Positions 19,238 to 28,815 of a DNA stretch of 64,000 bases are shown in pieces; position 1 is the first letter of the stretch; each line of letters starts with the position of its first letter. Under the pieces are notes generated by a model, which was not told the DNA's origin, did not search any database, and saw only the letters and a program-made list of their open reading frames with translations. This DNA is from RPQJ01 sp963706535 (lineage in GTDB: Bacteria > Pseudomonadota > Gammaproteobacteria > Steroidobacterales > Steroidobacteraceae). The position numbers and the translations under genes are program-made. Location: the NCBI GenBank assembly GCA_963706535.1, contig CAVPMU010000008.1, positions 35,808 through 99,807 on the forward strand. Direction: 5' to 3'.

Positions 19238-20550
19238 GCCGGAAGCCTGGCCGGCGCCCGTGCCCGGGCCCGCATCCACAGGAAGATCGGGAGGCCGGCC
19301 GCCGCCAGCGCGAGTGACCACAGGAACGGTTCGCGCCCGAGCCCGATGAAGGCGAACACCGAGTACACCGAGCCGAGGATGCCGAGCACCAGCCGGTCGC
19401 TCGAGGCCGGGCGCCCTCCGCGGCGCCAGAGCACGACCAGCGCCATCGCGCAGAACAGGTACAGCGGCAGGTTCGCGGCGGTCACGACCAGCGTCAGGAA
19501 CGTGAAGCCCTCGACCAGCGACCGGCTGTAGTTCATCAGCACCATGGCCGAGGCGAGCACGCCGCTCAGCAGCAGCGCCGTGCCGGGCGCACCCCGCGAA
19601 TTGAGCCGCTCGAGCCGCGCGGGCAGCGTGCCGTGCCGCGCCATGCTGCACGTGAGTTCGCCCACCAGCAGCGTCCAGCCGTTGAGCGCACCGAGGCCGC
19701 TCACCACCACGAACACTGCCAGCCAGCGGCCGCCGCCCTCGCCGGTGAATCGCTGCAGCACGTCCACGAATGGCGCGGACGACTGCGCGAGTTCGTCCTG
19801 GGGAATGAGCAGCAACGGCACGGCCGACACCAGCACGTAGATGACCGCGGTCAGGATGGTTCCCGCCATGGTCGCCCGCGGGATCGTGCGCTCCGGGTCG
19901 CGGACTCGCCCCGCGGGTACGGTCGCGGATTCGACGCCGAGCATCGCGAAGAGCGCAATCGTCGACGCCGCCATCAGCCCCTGCAGCGTGAGCGGCGTGG
20001 CGGGTGGGTGCGCAGAGTAGGCGCCGGGCTCCGTGAAGAGCACCCACGCCCCGACCAGCACGATGGCCGCCATCGGCAACAGCTTCAGCACGGTCGTGAG
20101 CACTTGCACGCGGCCGCCCGTGCGCACGCCCTCCGTATTGATGAGGACGAACAGCCACACCAGGCCGAGCGCCAGCAACGCCGGCGGCATCGGTCGCAGC
20201 GCCGGGACGACGGCGCCGAGGTAGCCCACGACCCCGATCGCGAGCGCGGCATTCGTGACCCACAGCGACACCCAGTAACACCAGATCGCGAGGAAGGCCG
20301 CCGGCCCGCCCAGCGTCGCCTGGATGTACGCATACGGACCGTCCGCAGCCGGGTATTCCCGCACCAGCCTTGCGAATACCCGCGCCAGCACCGTCATGCC
20401 GACCACCGTCACGCCCCAGCCGAGCAGCGCGTTGAATCCGTACGGCGCGAGCGACGCGGGCAGCACGAAGATGCCCATGCCGATCATGTTGCCCACCACC
20501 AGGGCGGTGGACATCCAGAAGCCGAGCTCCTTGGCTGGTCTTGCGCTCAC
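19234..20550 (-). CDS. APC-family amino acid/amine permease
   Basis: A 438-residue inner-membrane protein with about 12 hydrophobic helices. The first helix has the APC signature GNMIGMGIFVLPASL (glycine-rich unwound substrate site). It resembles the YjeH/arginine-agmatine antiporter branch and should move an amino acid or amine by proton coupling or exchange. The start is GTG at 20550, overlapping the S9 peptidase stop as GTGA, so translation is coupled. As last gene of the minus-strand operon it may import or export the compound handled by the two aminotransferases. Confidence 0.8.
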   Translation of the reverse strand: MSARPAKELGFWMSTALVVGNMIGMGIFVLPASLAPYGFNALLGWGVTVVGMTVLARVFARLVREYPAADGPYAYIQATLGGPAAFLAIWCYWVSLWVTNAALAIGVVGYLGAVVPALRPMPPALLALGLVWLFVLINTEGVRTGGRVQVLTTVLKLLPMAAIVLVGAWVLFTEPGAYSAHPPATPLTLQGLMAASTIALFAMLGVESATVPAGRVRDPERTIPRATMAGTILTAVIYVLVSAVPLLLIPQDELAQSSAPFVDVLQRFTGEGGGRWLAVFVVVSGLGALNGWTLLVGELTCSMARHGTLPARLERLNSRGAPGTALLLSGVLASAMVLMNYSRSLVEGFTFLTLVVTAANLPLYLFCAMALVVLWRRGGRPASSDRLVLGILGSVYSVFAFIGLGREPFLWSLALAAAGLPIFLWMRARARAPARLPA

Positions 20551-22553
20551 GGCTTCAGGTGCCCGTCGTACCAGCCGACCAGCCGCTCGAGCCGATCGCG
20601 CAGGTAGCTCGGCACCTTCAGGGTGTGGTTCTCGCCCGGGTAGATCACGAGTCGGGTCGGCACGTCCTGCGAGCGCAGTGCCTGGTACATCTGCTCGCTG
20701 CCGAGGCACGGCACGTTGAAGTCCGCCTCCGCGCAGTAGAACAGCGTCGGGGTGGTAATGCGGTCGGCGTGCAGGAACGGATAGCTCAGGCGGTCCCAGG
20801 CCTCGCGATTTCGCCAGGGAAACCCGAGCTCGTGGTCGTACTCGCGCGTGTACATGTCGTGCCCGTAGAAGGCGATCACGTTCGACACTCCCGCCCCGCT
20901 CACCGCCGCCTTGAAGCGCTGGTCGCTCGCGATCACGTAGTTCGTGAGGATGCCGCCGTAGCTGCGTCCGCCGACGCCGAGCCGCGCCGCGTCGGCGATG
21001 CCGAGCGCGACCACGTGGTCCACGGCGGCCAGCACGTCCGCCACGTCCTTGTTGCCCCAGTCCGCGTAGATCGCCCGCGCGAAGTCGAAGCCACGCCCCG
21101 AGCTGCCGCGCGGATTCGCGGCGACGACCGCATAGCCGTTCGCGGCGTAGGCCTGCCAGTCCACCATGAACTCGTGGCTGAACTGGTAGACCGGCCCGCC
21201 GTGGATGCGCAGGATCGTCGGATAGCGCCGGCCCGGCACGTAGTCGAGCGGCTTCACCAGCAGGCCGTCGATCGAGGTGCCGTCGGCGCTCCTGAAGTTG
21301 ATGTCCTCGACCGGCGCGAGACGCTTCGAGGCCAGCCATTCGTTGTGCGCGGCGAGGGCGCGCTGCCCCCTGGGCCCGAGCGCGGCGAGTTCGGCCGGGC
21401 GATCGTCGCCCCCGCCCAGCACCACCACGCGGTCGCCTGCCACGGCGAAGTCCACGTCCGTGCGTGGACCCGTCGTCAACGCGGTCACGCTGCCGTTGGC
21501 GAGTGACACGCGCGAAAGGTGGGTGACGCGGCTCCCTTCGACCAGCACGTAGAGACTCCGCCCGTCCTTCGACCAGCGCGGCTTGCCGAACCAGCGGTCG
21601 ATCTGCGCCGGCAGCGTCGTGGTACCCGTTGCGACCTCCGTGACCGCGAGATGCAGCGGCGAGTAGTAGATCCACTTGTCCTCGCCGCCCTGCAGGTGCG
21701 CGATGCGCTTGCCGTCGGGCGACCAGGCGAGGCGGCTGCCCCACTCCGGGTCGTTGTCGCCGCCGGCGAACTGCGTGAGCCTGCGCTCGCCGGCGCCCGC
21801 CCGCGGCTCGACGAGGTAGATGTCGAAGTTCATGTGGCGGTCCGGGTCCGCGCCACGCTTGGTCACGTAGGCGATGTAACGGCCGTCCGGTGACCACGCG
21901 GGCATGCGCTCGTCGTGGGCGCCGGGCGTCAGGAGCTCGGATTTCCCGGTCGCGAGGTCGAACACGTGGAGGTGCTGGCGGCGCGCATCGAGGTAACCCG
22001 TTTCGTCCTCCTTGAACCAGTAGCGCTCGGTGACGATCGGCGGCGGGTTCTTCGGCTTCGCCGCGCCCGGCGGCCGCTCGGGGTCGCTCGCGATGACCGC
22101 GAGGCGCTTCCCGTCCGGCGACCACGCAAAGTCCGTGACGCCGCCCGGGAAGTCCGTGAGCCGGCGCGACTCGCCGCCCGATGCCGGCATGGCCCAAACC
22201 TGGGTCTTCGCGTCCTCGTCGCCGCGGTCGGAGAGGAAGGCGAGCGAGCCGCCGTCCGGTGACCACGACGGATGCCACTCGTTCTTGTCGGGCGTGTGCG
22301 TGAGCTGCACCGGCCCGCCCCCGTCGAAACGCACACGCCAGAGGTCCGACTGCTGCTTGTCGGCCTCGGCGTTGGTGGTCGTCACGACATAGGCGACGTA
22401 TCCGCCGTCCGGCGAGAACTCGGGCTCCGACAGGTCGGCGATGCGCGCGAGGTCCGCCGGGCCGATATGGTCGGCGGGGGTGTGGATCGACGACTCCGCG
22501 TGCGCCGGCAACGCCAGCGACAGCGCGAGCAGGAAGGCTCCAGGACGCATCAT
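20547..22553 (-). CDS. Exported S9-family prolyl oligopeptidase-like peptidase
   Basis: A 668-residue serine peptidase with a signal peptide (LLALSLALPAHAE). The first 400 residues show repeated WD40-like/TolB blades (FSPDGGYVAYV, SWSPDGGSLAF, AWSPDGKRL). The C-terminal alpha/beta-hydrolase domain has the nucleophile in GGRSYGG, an acid in EADFNVP and the histidine in GENHTLKVP. Acylaminoacyl peptidases and dipeptidyl peptidases have this plan. It probably trims short, possibly proline-containing, peptides in the periplasm, which fits P5C dehydrogenase in the same operon. ATG at 22553 overlaps the upstream stop as ATGA. Confidence 0.85.
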   Translation of the reverse strand: MMRPGAFLLALSLALPAHAESSIHTPADHIGPADLARIADLSEPEFSPDGGYVAYVVTTTNAEADKQQSDLWRVRFDGGGPVQLTHTPDKNEWHPSWSPDGGSLAFLSDRGDEDAKTQVWAMPASGGESRRLTDFPGGVTDFAWSPDGKRLAVIASDPERPPGAAKPKNPPPIVTERYWFKEDETGYLDARRQHLHVFDLATGKSELLTPGAHDERMPAWSPDGRYIAYVTKRGADPDRHMNFDIYLVEPRAGAGERRLTQFAGGDNDPEWGSRLAWSPDGKRIAHLQGGEDKWIYYSPLHLAVTEVATGTTTLPAQIDRWFGKPRWSKDGRSLYVLVEGSRVTHLSRVSLANGSVTALTTGPRTDVDFAVAGDRVVVLGGGDDRPAELAALGPRGQRALAAHNEWLASKRLAPVEDINFRSADGTSIDGLLVKPLDYVPGRRYPTILRIHGGPVYQFSHEFMVDWQAYAANGYAVVAANPRGSSGRGFDFARAIYADWGNKDVADVLAAVDHVVALGIADAARLGVGGRSYGGILTNYVIASDQRFKAAVSGAGVSNVIAFYGHDMYTREYDHELGFPWRNREAWDRLSYPFLHADRITTPTLFYCAEADFNVPCLGSEQMYQALRSQDVPTRLVIYPGENHTLKVPSYLRDRLERLVGWYDGHLKP

Positions 22554-23878
22554 CGAGTGCCTCCCTGCAGCGCCTCGTCGAGGCTCGCCCGCAGCAGCAC
22601 CATCGCCTCGTCCACCTCGGCCTCGAGCAACGAGAGCGGCGGCATGAAGCGTACGGTGCTCACCCCGCAGCTGAGCAGGATGAGTCCGTTGTGATAGGCA
22701 CGCGTCACGACGGCGTCGCACAACGCGCGGGCCGGCGTGCGCTCGGCGTCGTCCTCGATGAGCTCCATGCCGATCATCAGTCCCTTGCCGCGCACTTCGC
22801 CGATGCAGGGGTAGTCACGCATGAGGTCGCGGAGCCTGGCCATGAAGTACTCGCCCAGGCGTGCGGCGTTGGCCGCGTACTCACGCTTGACGAGGTCGAT
22901 GGTCGCGATGGCCGCGGCGCAAGTGACGGGATTGCCGCCGTAGGTATTGCCATGTGCACCGCGCTTCCACAGCTCCATGACGCGACGCCGGGCAACGACC
23001 GCGCCGATGGGCAGGCCCGAGCCCAGCCCCTTGGCGGTCGTCAGGATGTCGGGGTGCACGCCCCAATGCTCGCAGGCGTACATCTTCCCGGTGCGGCCGA
23101 CGCCCGACTGCACTTCGTCGAAGATCAGCAGGATGCCGTGCTCGTCGCAGAGCGCGCGCAGGCCCGCGAGGAAGCCGTCCGGCGGCACCAGGTAACCACC
23201 CTCGCCCTGGATCGGCTCGACCAGGACCGCGGCCACCTCCGTGGGCGGCACGTTGCGCTCGAACAGCATGCGGATGTAGTCGAGCACCGCCTTGCCCTGG
23301 TCGCCGCCCGCGAGCAGTGGCCGGTACGTATTGGGATACGGCACGTGCGTGACGCCCGGCATCGTCGGCGCGAAGCCCTTCTGCTGCGTGTACTTGCTCG
23401 AGGTGAACGACAGCGAGCCCATGGTGCGGCCGTGGAAGCCGCCGAGGAAGCCGATGAAGCGTGGCCGGCCGGTCACGTAGCGAGCGAGCTTGAGCGCGCC
23501 TTCCACGGATTCCGTGCCGGACTGGCACAGGAAGCTCATCACCGGTTCGCCGAGCGGCGCGACCTCGGCGAGGCGCTCGGCGAGTGCCACCATGTTCTCG
23601 TGCCAGTAGTCGCTCGAGATGTGCAGGAACTTCTCCGCCGCCTGCTTCACCGCCTCCACGACGACCGGGTGCGCGTGGCCCGTGGCGCAGACCGCGATGC
23701 CGGACGCGAAGTCCAGGAAACGGTTGCCGTCGACGTCCCAGACCTCGGTGCCCCGGCCGTGCGACATCGCGAACGGGTAGTCGCGCGGGTAGGACGGCGA
23801 GGTCACGTTGACGTCGCGCTCGATCAGCGCCCGCGCCTTCGGTCCGGGCAGTTCGGTCTTGATGTGACGGTTGCGCAA
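22550..23878 (-). CDS. Class III aminotransferase (acetylornithine/4-aminobutyrate type)
   Basis: A 442-residue PLP enzyme of the class III (omega) aminotransferase family. It shows the full core: SGTESVEGALKLAR, GGFHGRTMGSLS, the acidic motif LLIFDEVQSGVGRTG and the Schiff-base lysine in TTAKGLGSG. The motif set is closest to 4-aminobutyrate or ornithine-type transaminases, which turn a terminal amine into a semialdehyde that the neighbouring aldehyde dehydrogenase could oxidise. The start is a TTG at 23878, chosen because AGGAG lies 6 bases upstream and no ATG is available there. Confidence 0.8.
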   Translation of the reverse strand: MRNRHIKTELPGPKARALIERDVNVTSPSYPRDYPFAMSHGRGTEVWDVDGNRFLDFASGIAVCATGHAHPVVVEAVKQAAEKFLHISSDYWHENMVALAERLAEVAPLGEPVMSFLCQSGTESVEGALKLARYVTGRPRFIGFLGGFHGRTMGSLSFTSSKYTQQKGFAPTMPGVTHVPYPNTYRPLLAGGDQGKAVLDYIRMLFERNVPPTEVAAVLVEPIQGEGGYLVPPDGFLAGLRALCDEHGILLIFDEVQSGVGRTGKMYACEHWGVHPDILTTAKGLGSGLPIGAVVARRRVMELWKRGAHGNTYGGNPVTCAAAIATIDLVKREYAANAARLGEYFMARLRDLMRDYPCIGEVRGKGLMIGMELIEDDAERTPARALCDAVVTRAYHNGLILLSCGVSTVRFMPPLSLLEAEVDEAMVLLRASLDEALQGGTR

Positions 23879-23910
23879 GATGGACTCCTGTTGATTGTGG
23901 CTCGCCGCGC

Positions 23911-25479
23911 TCACTCGACGACGGTGCGGGACTGCTCGCGCAGGTACAGCGCGAGGTAATGGAACGAGGCGATCGCCTTGCCGGTCGAGCCCGAGCCCTT
24001 CCAGCCGCCGAAGGGCTGGTAGCCCGGCCAGGCGCCGGTCGTGGCGCCCTGCGGACGATTGGCGTAGGTGACGCCCGCTTCGATGTGCTCGTGGAACCAC
24101 GGCACCTCGTCCGCGCCGCCGTAGAAACCGGCGGTGAGGCCGAGGTCACTGTCGTTCGCGATCCGCATCGCCTCCTCGCGGTCGCGCACGCGGTGCAGCA
24201 TCAGGATGGGCACGAACATCTCGTGCTTCCACAGGCGGTGGTTCAGCGAGGCCTCGGCCAGCACGGGCTCGACGTAGTGGCCGCGCGCGAGCGGTCCCTC
24301 GCGCAACTGGCGCCCGCCCGTGAAGATCCGCGCGCCGCCGGCCTGCAGCTCGTCCACGTGGCGCGCGTAGTTCGCATAGGCGGCATCGTTCACGACCGGG
24401 CCGAGCCAGTGCTCGCGCAGGCAGGGGTCGCCGATGCGGATGGCGGCGACCTGTCGCACGATGCGTTCGATCAGCCCGTCGGCCACGCCTTCGTGCACGT
24501 ACACGCGCGACAGCGCGGAACATTTCTGGCCGCCCATGCCGTAGGCCGAGCGGACGATGCCGGCGGCGGCGTGGTCGAGGTTGGCGCGCGCGGTGACGAT
24601 GCAGGGATTCTTGCCGCCCATTTCCGCGATGCAGGGTCGTATCCACGCGCCGCTCGTCATCTGGCGCAGGATGTGCACTCCGACGGCCGCGGAACCGGTG
24701 AACGTGACGCCCGCCGTGAGCGGGTGCGACACCAGTGCCTCGCCGACCTCGCGACCCGAGCCCGAGAGATAGTTGAACACGCCCGCGGGCAGGCCCGCGT
24801 CGCGGATGCAGTCGGCGAGCAGGCGTCCGGCCCAGGGCGTGTCGGTCGCGCCCTTGACGACGACCGTGTTGCCGGTGACGAGCGCCGCCGCGGTGGGGCC
24901 ACCCGCGAGCGAGAGCGGAAAGTTGAACGGCGCGATCACGACCCAGGGTCCGTACGGGCGCATCACGCTGCGATTGCGCGAGACCACCCCGGGCAAGGGG
25001 TCGTTCGGCAGCTCGTGCTCGTAGCCCGAGTGACCCTCGAAGTCGTCCGCATAGTGGCGGAAGAAATCGACCGTCTCCTGCGCCTCGCCGAGGGCCTCCA
25101 TGCGGTTCTTGCCGACCTCGAGCGCGAGCGCCGCCGCGATCTCGTACACGCGGCTCTCCATGATGTCGGCCACGCGCCGCATGAGTCGAACCCGCTCGGC
25201 CGCCGGCAGCGCGCGCCAGGCCGGGAACGCCGCCCGCGCCGCCAGCATTGCGGTGTGCACGTCCCGGCGATCCGCCACGGCGAAGTTGCCGAGCTGCCGG
25301 TCGCGATCGATCGGGCTCGAGCGCGCCACGTGGGCCGTGCCCTCGACGTCGCGTCCGTCCAGGAACAGCCCGTGGCGGTCACCAAGGCCCGCATTCACCG
25401 TCGCGAGTGCCGCATCGAAGCGCTCGTGCATGGCCTCGGGTGGGTCGAACATGGTCGCGTAGGTGAGGCGAAAGCTCAT
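23911..25479 (-). CDS. 1-pyrroline-5-carboxylate dehydrogenase-like aldehyde dehydrogenase
   Basis: A 522-residue NAD(P)-dependent aldehyde dehydrogenase. It has the N-terminal extension of P5C dehydrogenases (FDPPEAMHERFDAAL), the cofactor segment PFNFPLSLAGGPTAA with VVVKGATDTP, a catalytic C320 in GGQKCSALSRVYV and the C-terminal FGGWKGSGSTGKA. It should oxidise glutamate-gamma-semialdehyde or a similar semialdehyde to the acid. A second P5C dehydrogenase is fused in putA at 55-58.7 kb, so this copy is probably devoted to the amine made by the adjacent transaminases. It lies 18 bases after the upstream transaminase gene. Confidence 0.8.
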   Translation of the reverse strand: MSFRLTYATMFDPPEAMHERFDAALATVNAGLGDRHGLFLDGRDVEGTAHVARSSPIDRDRQLGNFAVADRRDVHTAMLAARAAFPAWRALPAAERVRLMRRVADIMESRVYEIAAALALEVGKNRMEALGEAQETVDFFRHYADDFEGHSGYEHELPNDPLPGVVSRNRSVMRPYGPWVVIAPFNFPLSLAGGPTAAALVTGNTVVVKGATDTPWAGRLLADCIRDAGLPAGVFNYLSGSGREVGEALVSHPLTAGVTFTGSAAVGVHILRQMTSGAWIRPCIAEMGGKNPCIVTARANLDHAAAGIVRSAYGMGGQKCSALSRVYVHEGVADGLIERIVRQVAAIRIGDPCLREHWLGPVVNDAAYANYARHVDELQAGGARIFTGGRQLREGPLARGHYVEPVLAEASLNHRLWKHEMFVPILMLHRVRDREEAMRIANDSDLGLTAGFYGGADEVPWFHEHIEAGVTYANRPQGATTGAWPGYQPFGGWKGSGSTGKAIASFHYLALYLREQSRTVVE

Positions 25480-25497
25480 GGCGGTCGTCCAGTGTGG

Positions 25498-26814
25498 TCA
25501 GTCGGCCGGGAAGTGGCGCGCGAGCAGTCGATCGAGCAACGCCAGCGCGTCGTCGAGGTCACGCTCCTCGATCACGAGCGGCGGGGCGAGCAGGAGCAGG
25601 TGGCCGCGCACGGCGAACGAGACGCCCTCGCCCATCGCGGCCTGCACCAGCGATCGCAGTGCGGCGGGCGTCTCCGGCCACGGCGCGAGCGGCGCCCGCG
25701 TTGCACGGTCGCCCACGAGTTCCACGACGACGAACAGGCCGTGCCCGCCGCGCACGTCGCCGATCACTGGGTGGTGCGTCGCCATGCCGTCGAGTTCGGA
25801 CTTCAGGTGCGCACCGAGGCGACGCGATCGCTCGATGAGCCGCTCGTCCTCGTAGGCGGCCAGCGCAGCCACGCCCGCGGCGCACGACAGCGGATGACCG
25901 CCGTAGGTCAGGCCGGCGTACAGCATCTGGTGCTCGATGCGCGAGGCCGTCTCGCGCGAGAGCACGACCGCCCCGAGCGGCAGGGCCGCGCCGGTGAGAC
26001 CCTTCGCGAGCGTCATCAGGTCGGGCCGGCCCGCCTCGCCGTGCCGCTGCCAGGCGAACCACTCGCCGCAGCGGCCGAATGCGCTCATGACTTCGTCGGC
26101 GATCAGCGCGATGCCGCGCTCGGCGGTGACCCGGCGCAGCGCCGGCCAGTACGTGTCGGGAGCGACGATGCCGTTCGTGCCCGCATTGGGCTCCATGACC
26201 ACGGCCGCGACCTGCGCGGCGCCGAGCTGGTCGATGCGCCCCGCCACGGCCCGGGCGGCGCGCTCGCCGCACTCGGCCGCGTCCCGGCTGCCGAACGGGC
26301 AGCGGTAGGCGTAAGGCGGCTCGACGTGGCTGACGCCGAACGCCTCCGCATCGACGAGGCTGCGCGTGCGCACGTCGCCCGACAGCGCCATCGCGAGGTG
26401 GGTCGCACCGTGATACGAGCGGTCGCGCGTAATGATCGTGCCGCGCGGTTTCGCCGCGGCCAGGCGCGCGATCTTGACGGCGTTCTCGTTGGCGTCCGCG
26501 CCGCCGAGCGTGAAGAACACGCGCCCACCCTCGAACCCGGACAGCTCGAGCAGGCGGCTCGCGAGCTCGGTACGCGGCGCGGCGCCCCACGCGTTCGTGA
26601 CGAAGCAGAGCCGCTCGGCCTGTTCGCGGATGGCGGCGACCACGCGCGGGTGCTGGTGGCCGAGATTGCTGCACTCGGCGAGGCTGCTCATGTCCAGGAC
26701 GGAACGGCCGTCCTCGAGGTGCAGTCGTGCGCCCGAGCCGCCGACCACGGTCGGCGCGTCCCACTGCGACTGCACGCACCAGCTGTGCAGCACCGATTCC
26801 CGCTCTGCGCTCAT
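25498..26814 (-). CDS. Class III aminotransferase (second copy in operon)
   Basis: A 438-residue PLP-dependent class III transaminase, distinct from its neighbour. Visible are LGGADANENAVKIAR, DRSYHGATHLAMALSG, LIADEVMSAFGRCGEW and the lysine motif TLAKGLTGAALPLGAV. This subgroup includes taurine-, beta-alanine- and hypotaurine-pyruvate transaminases, and the wording around the PLP site is closest to those. The start at MSAERESV is the first ATG before the conserved region. With two transaminases and one aldehyde dehydrogenase, the operon looks designed to strip amino groups from a terminal or omega-amine. Confidence 0.75.
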   Translation of the reverse strand: MSAERESVLHSWCVQSQWDAPTVVGGSGARLHLEDGRSVLDMSSLAECSNLGHQHPRVVAAIREQAERLCFVTNAWGAAPRTELASRLLELSGFEGGRVFFTLGGADANENAVKIARLAAAKPRGTIITRDRSYHGATHLAMALSGDVRTRSLVDAEAFGVSHVEPPYAYRCPFGSRDAAECGERAARAVAGRIDQLGAAQVAAVVMEPNAGTNGIVAPDTYWPALRRVTAERGIALIADEVMSAFGRCGEWFAWQRHGEAGRPDLMTLAKGLTGAALPLGAVVLSRETASRIEHQMLYAGLTYGGHPLSCAAGVAALAAYEDERLIERSRRLGAHLKSELDGMATHHPVIGDVRGGHGLFVVVELVGDRATRAPLAPWPETPAALRSLVQAAMGEGVSFAVRGHLLLLAPPLVIEERDLDDALALLDRLLARHFPAD

Positions 26815-26840
26815 CGCGCAATCATACCGATGCCGACGGC

Positions 26841-28731
26841 TCAGGCGAGCCGGGAGCGCACCGCGAACGCTCCGAGCACCTGCTCTGCTGCGGCGGCGCG
26901 GGCGGGGTCCGCCAGCGTCACCGTGGCGAGCGTGCCGTGGCGCTCGTCGGGGCCCGCCGCGACCGTGGCCGTGATGCCCCGCGCGGCCAGCGCCTCGGTG
27001 TAGACCAGCTCGATTGCGCGCCAGCGCAACTCCGGCTTGAAGGTCTTGCCGACGGCCGTGACCGGCAAGGCGGGCAGCACCACGACGCGCACCGGGACGG
27101 CGGCCCGCTCGGCGATGCGCTCGCGACAGTGGGCGATCAATTCCTCGGACGTTCGGCGCGGTGCCCGGCCGCGCAGCGACGAACGCCATCGGCAATTCCC
27201 CGGCGTAGGCATCCGGCTGACCCACGGCCGCGGCCATGGCGACCGCCGGGTGCGTGACCAGCGCTTCCTCGATCGTCTGCGGATCGACGTTGTGCCCGCC
27301 GCGGATGATCAGGTCCTTGGCCCGGCCGGTGAGCCAGATGTAGCCGTCGCGGTCGATGCGGCAGAGGTCGCCCGTGTTGAGCCAGCCCTCCGCCGCCCAC
27401 ACCTTCGCGTTGTCCTGCTCGCGCAGGTAACCGGGGAACACCGCCGGCCCGCTGATGAGGAGGTTGCCGATCTCCTCCACGGCGCATTCACGCACCAGCC
27501 GGCCGTCGGCGCCGACGATCGCCGCCTTCACCTTCTGGAACGGCATCGCGAGACCCACCGACCCGATGCGCCGCTCGCCCGCGGGCGGGTTGATGCTGGT
27601 CGCGCAGGTGGCTTCCGTGAGGCCGTAACCCTCCAGGATCCTGAGGCCGGTGAGTTTCTCGAAACGGCGGAACAGCTCGGGCGGCATGGGCGCGGCGCCG
27701 CAGATGGCGTAGCGCAGCGAACTCACGTCCGTCGCGCCGATCGGCACCTCGAGCAGCGCGGCGTAGATGGTCGGCACGCCACTGCAGAAATTCACGCGGT
27801 AGCGCTCGATCAGCTTCCAGAAGCCGCCGATCAGGCCGGGCGTGCGGTAGCCCTGGATGCCGGCCAGCAGCGCCGTCGATCCGCCGCAGAAGGCACCGAG
27901 GCCGGTGGCGATCGCGCCGTTGACGTGGAACAGCGGCAGCCCGCAGAGGAACACCGCGCCCGGCGCCAGCCCGAGGAATGCCTGCACGCCCCAGGCCATG
28001 AAGACCTCGTTGGCGTGCGTGTGCCGAGCGATCTTGGGGGTCCCGGTCGTCCCGCCGGTGTGGAAACAGCTCGCGACGTCACTGGGCGCGATCGTGCGGC
28101 CGCTGACGAGGTGGTCGCCGGTTTCGCGCGCGCACTCGAGGTCGAAGTCATAGACCGGGCGGCCGGCGTGCGACGCCAACTCGGGCGACGAAGCGACGCA
28201 GCCCGACGCGAAGTACTGCGCAAGCCGCACCTGCACCACGGCCTCGAGGGTGGGCACCTGCTCGACCACCGCCGCCATCTTCGTCCACAGTTCACCGCCC
28301 GGGCCCGGCGCCACCGTCACCAGCACGCGCGCCTCGGCTGCGCGCAGGATCTCGGCCATGTGCTGCGGCTCGAGCAACGGATTGACCGCGCAGGCGATAC
28401 CGGCGGCCTCGGCGCCCCACAGCGTGAAATGCGTCTGCGGCAGGCTCGGCAGCACGTAGGCCACGGCGCGGCCCGGGCGGATGCCGAGGCGGTGGAACAG
28501 GTTTGCTGCCTGCGTGACGCGCGCGAAGAGCGCCGCGTGGCTGTACACGAACGGCGGCTCGTCGGCACGGCCGTTCGGGACGAAGACCAGCGCGTCACGC
28601 TCGCCGTATTCCCGGGCGGCGTGTCGCAGCATCTCGTAGGTACTCGAATACGAGTAGTAATCCGCGAGCGGCCGTTGCTCCCAGCGCTCAACGTTGGCAC
28701 GGTCGGCGATCAATCCCGCGGCTGTGTTCAT
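26841..28731 (-). pseudogene. AMP-dependent acyl-CoA synthetase with one frameshift
   Basis: From MNTAAGLIADR at 28731 a normal acyl-adenylate-forming enzyme reads through HTGGTTGTPKIARHTHAN (P-loop), EGYGLTEATC, GWLNTGDLCRIDRDGYIWL and GRAKDLIIRGGHN. Near 27150-27175 the frame breaks; the C-terminal lid continues in the next frame as SEELIAHCRERIAE and VTAVGKTFKPELR, which includes the catalytic-lysine region, and stops at 26841. The span is 1891 bases, one more than a multiple of three, so a one-base slip explains it. A sequencing error is possible. If intact, about 630 residues would activate a carboxylic acid as CoA ester, fitting the end product of this operon. Confidence 0.8.
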
Positions 28732-28815
28732 GGCCTCACCTCGCGCGGCGGATCCCGCGCCGTCGCCGCGAGACAGTATCATTCCCGGCGACGTTTCCAA
28801 TCAGGCGAGGCCGCC

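Noticed and set aside
20281..22278. Long second frame across the permease and peptidase genes
   Set aside because: The same strand already carries the two genes with full motifs; the extra frame is out of phase and has no start.
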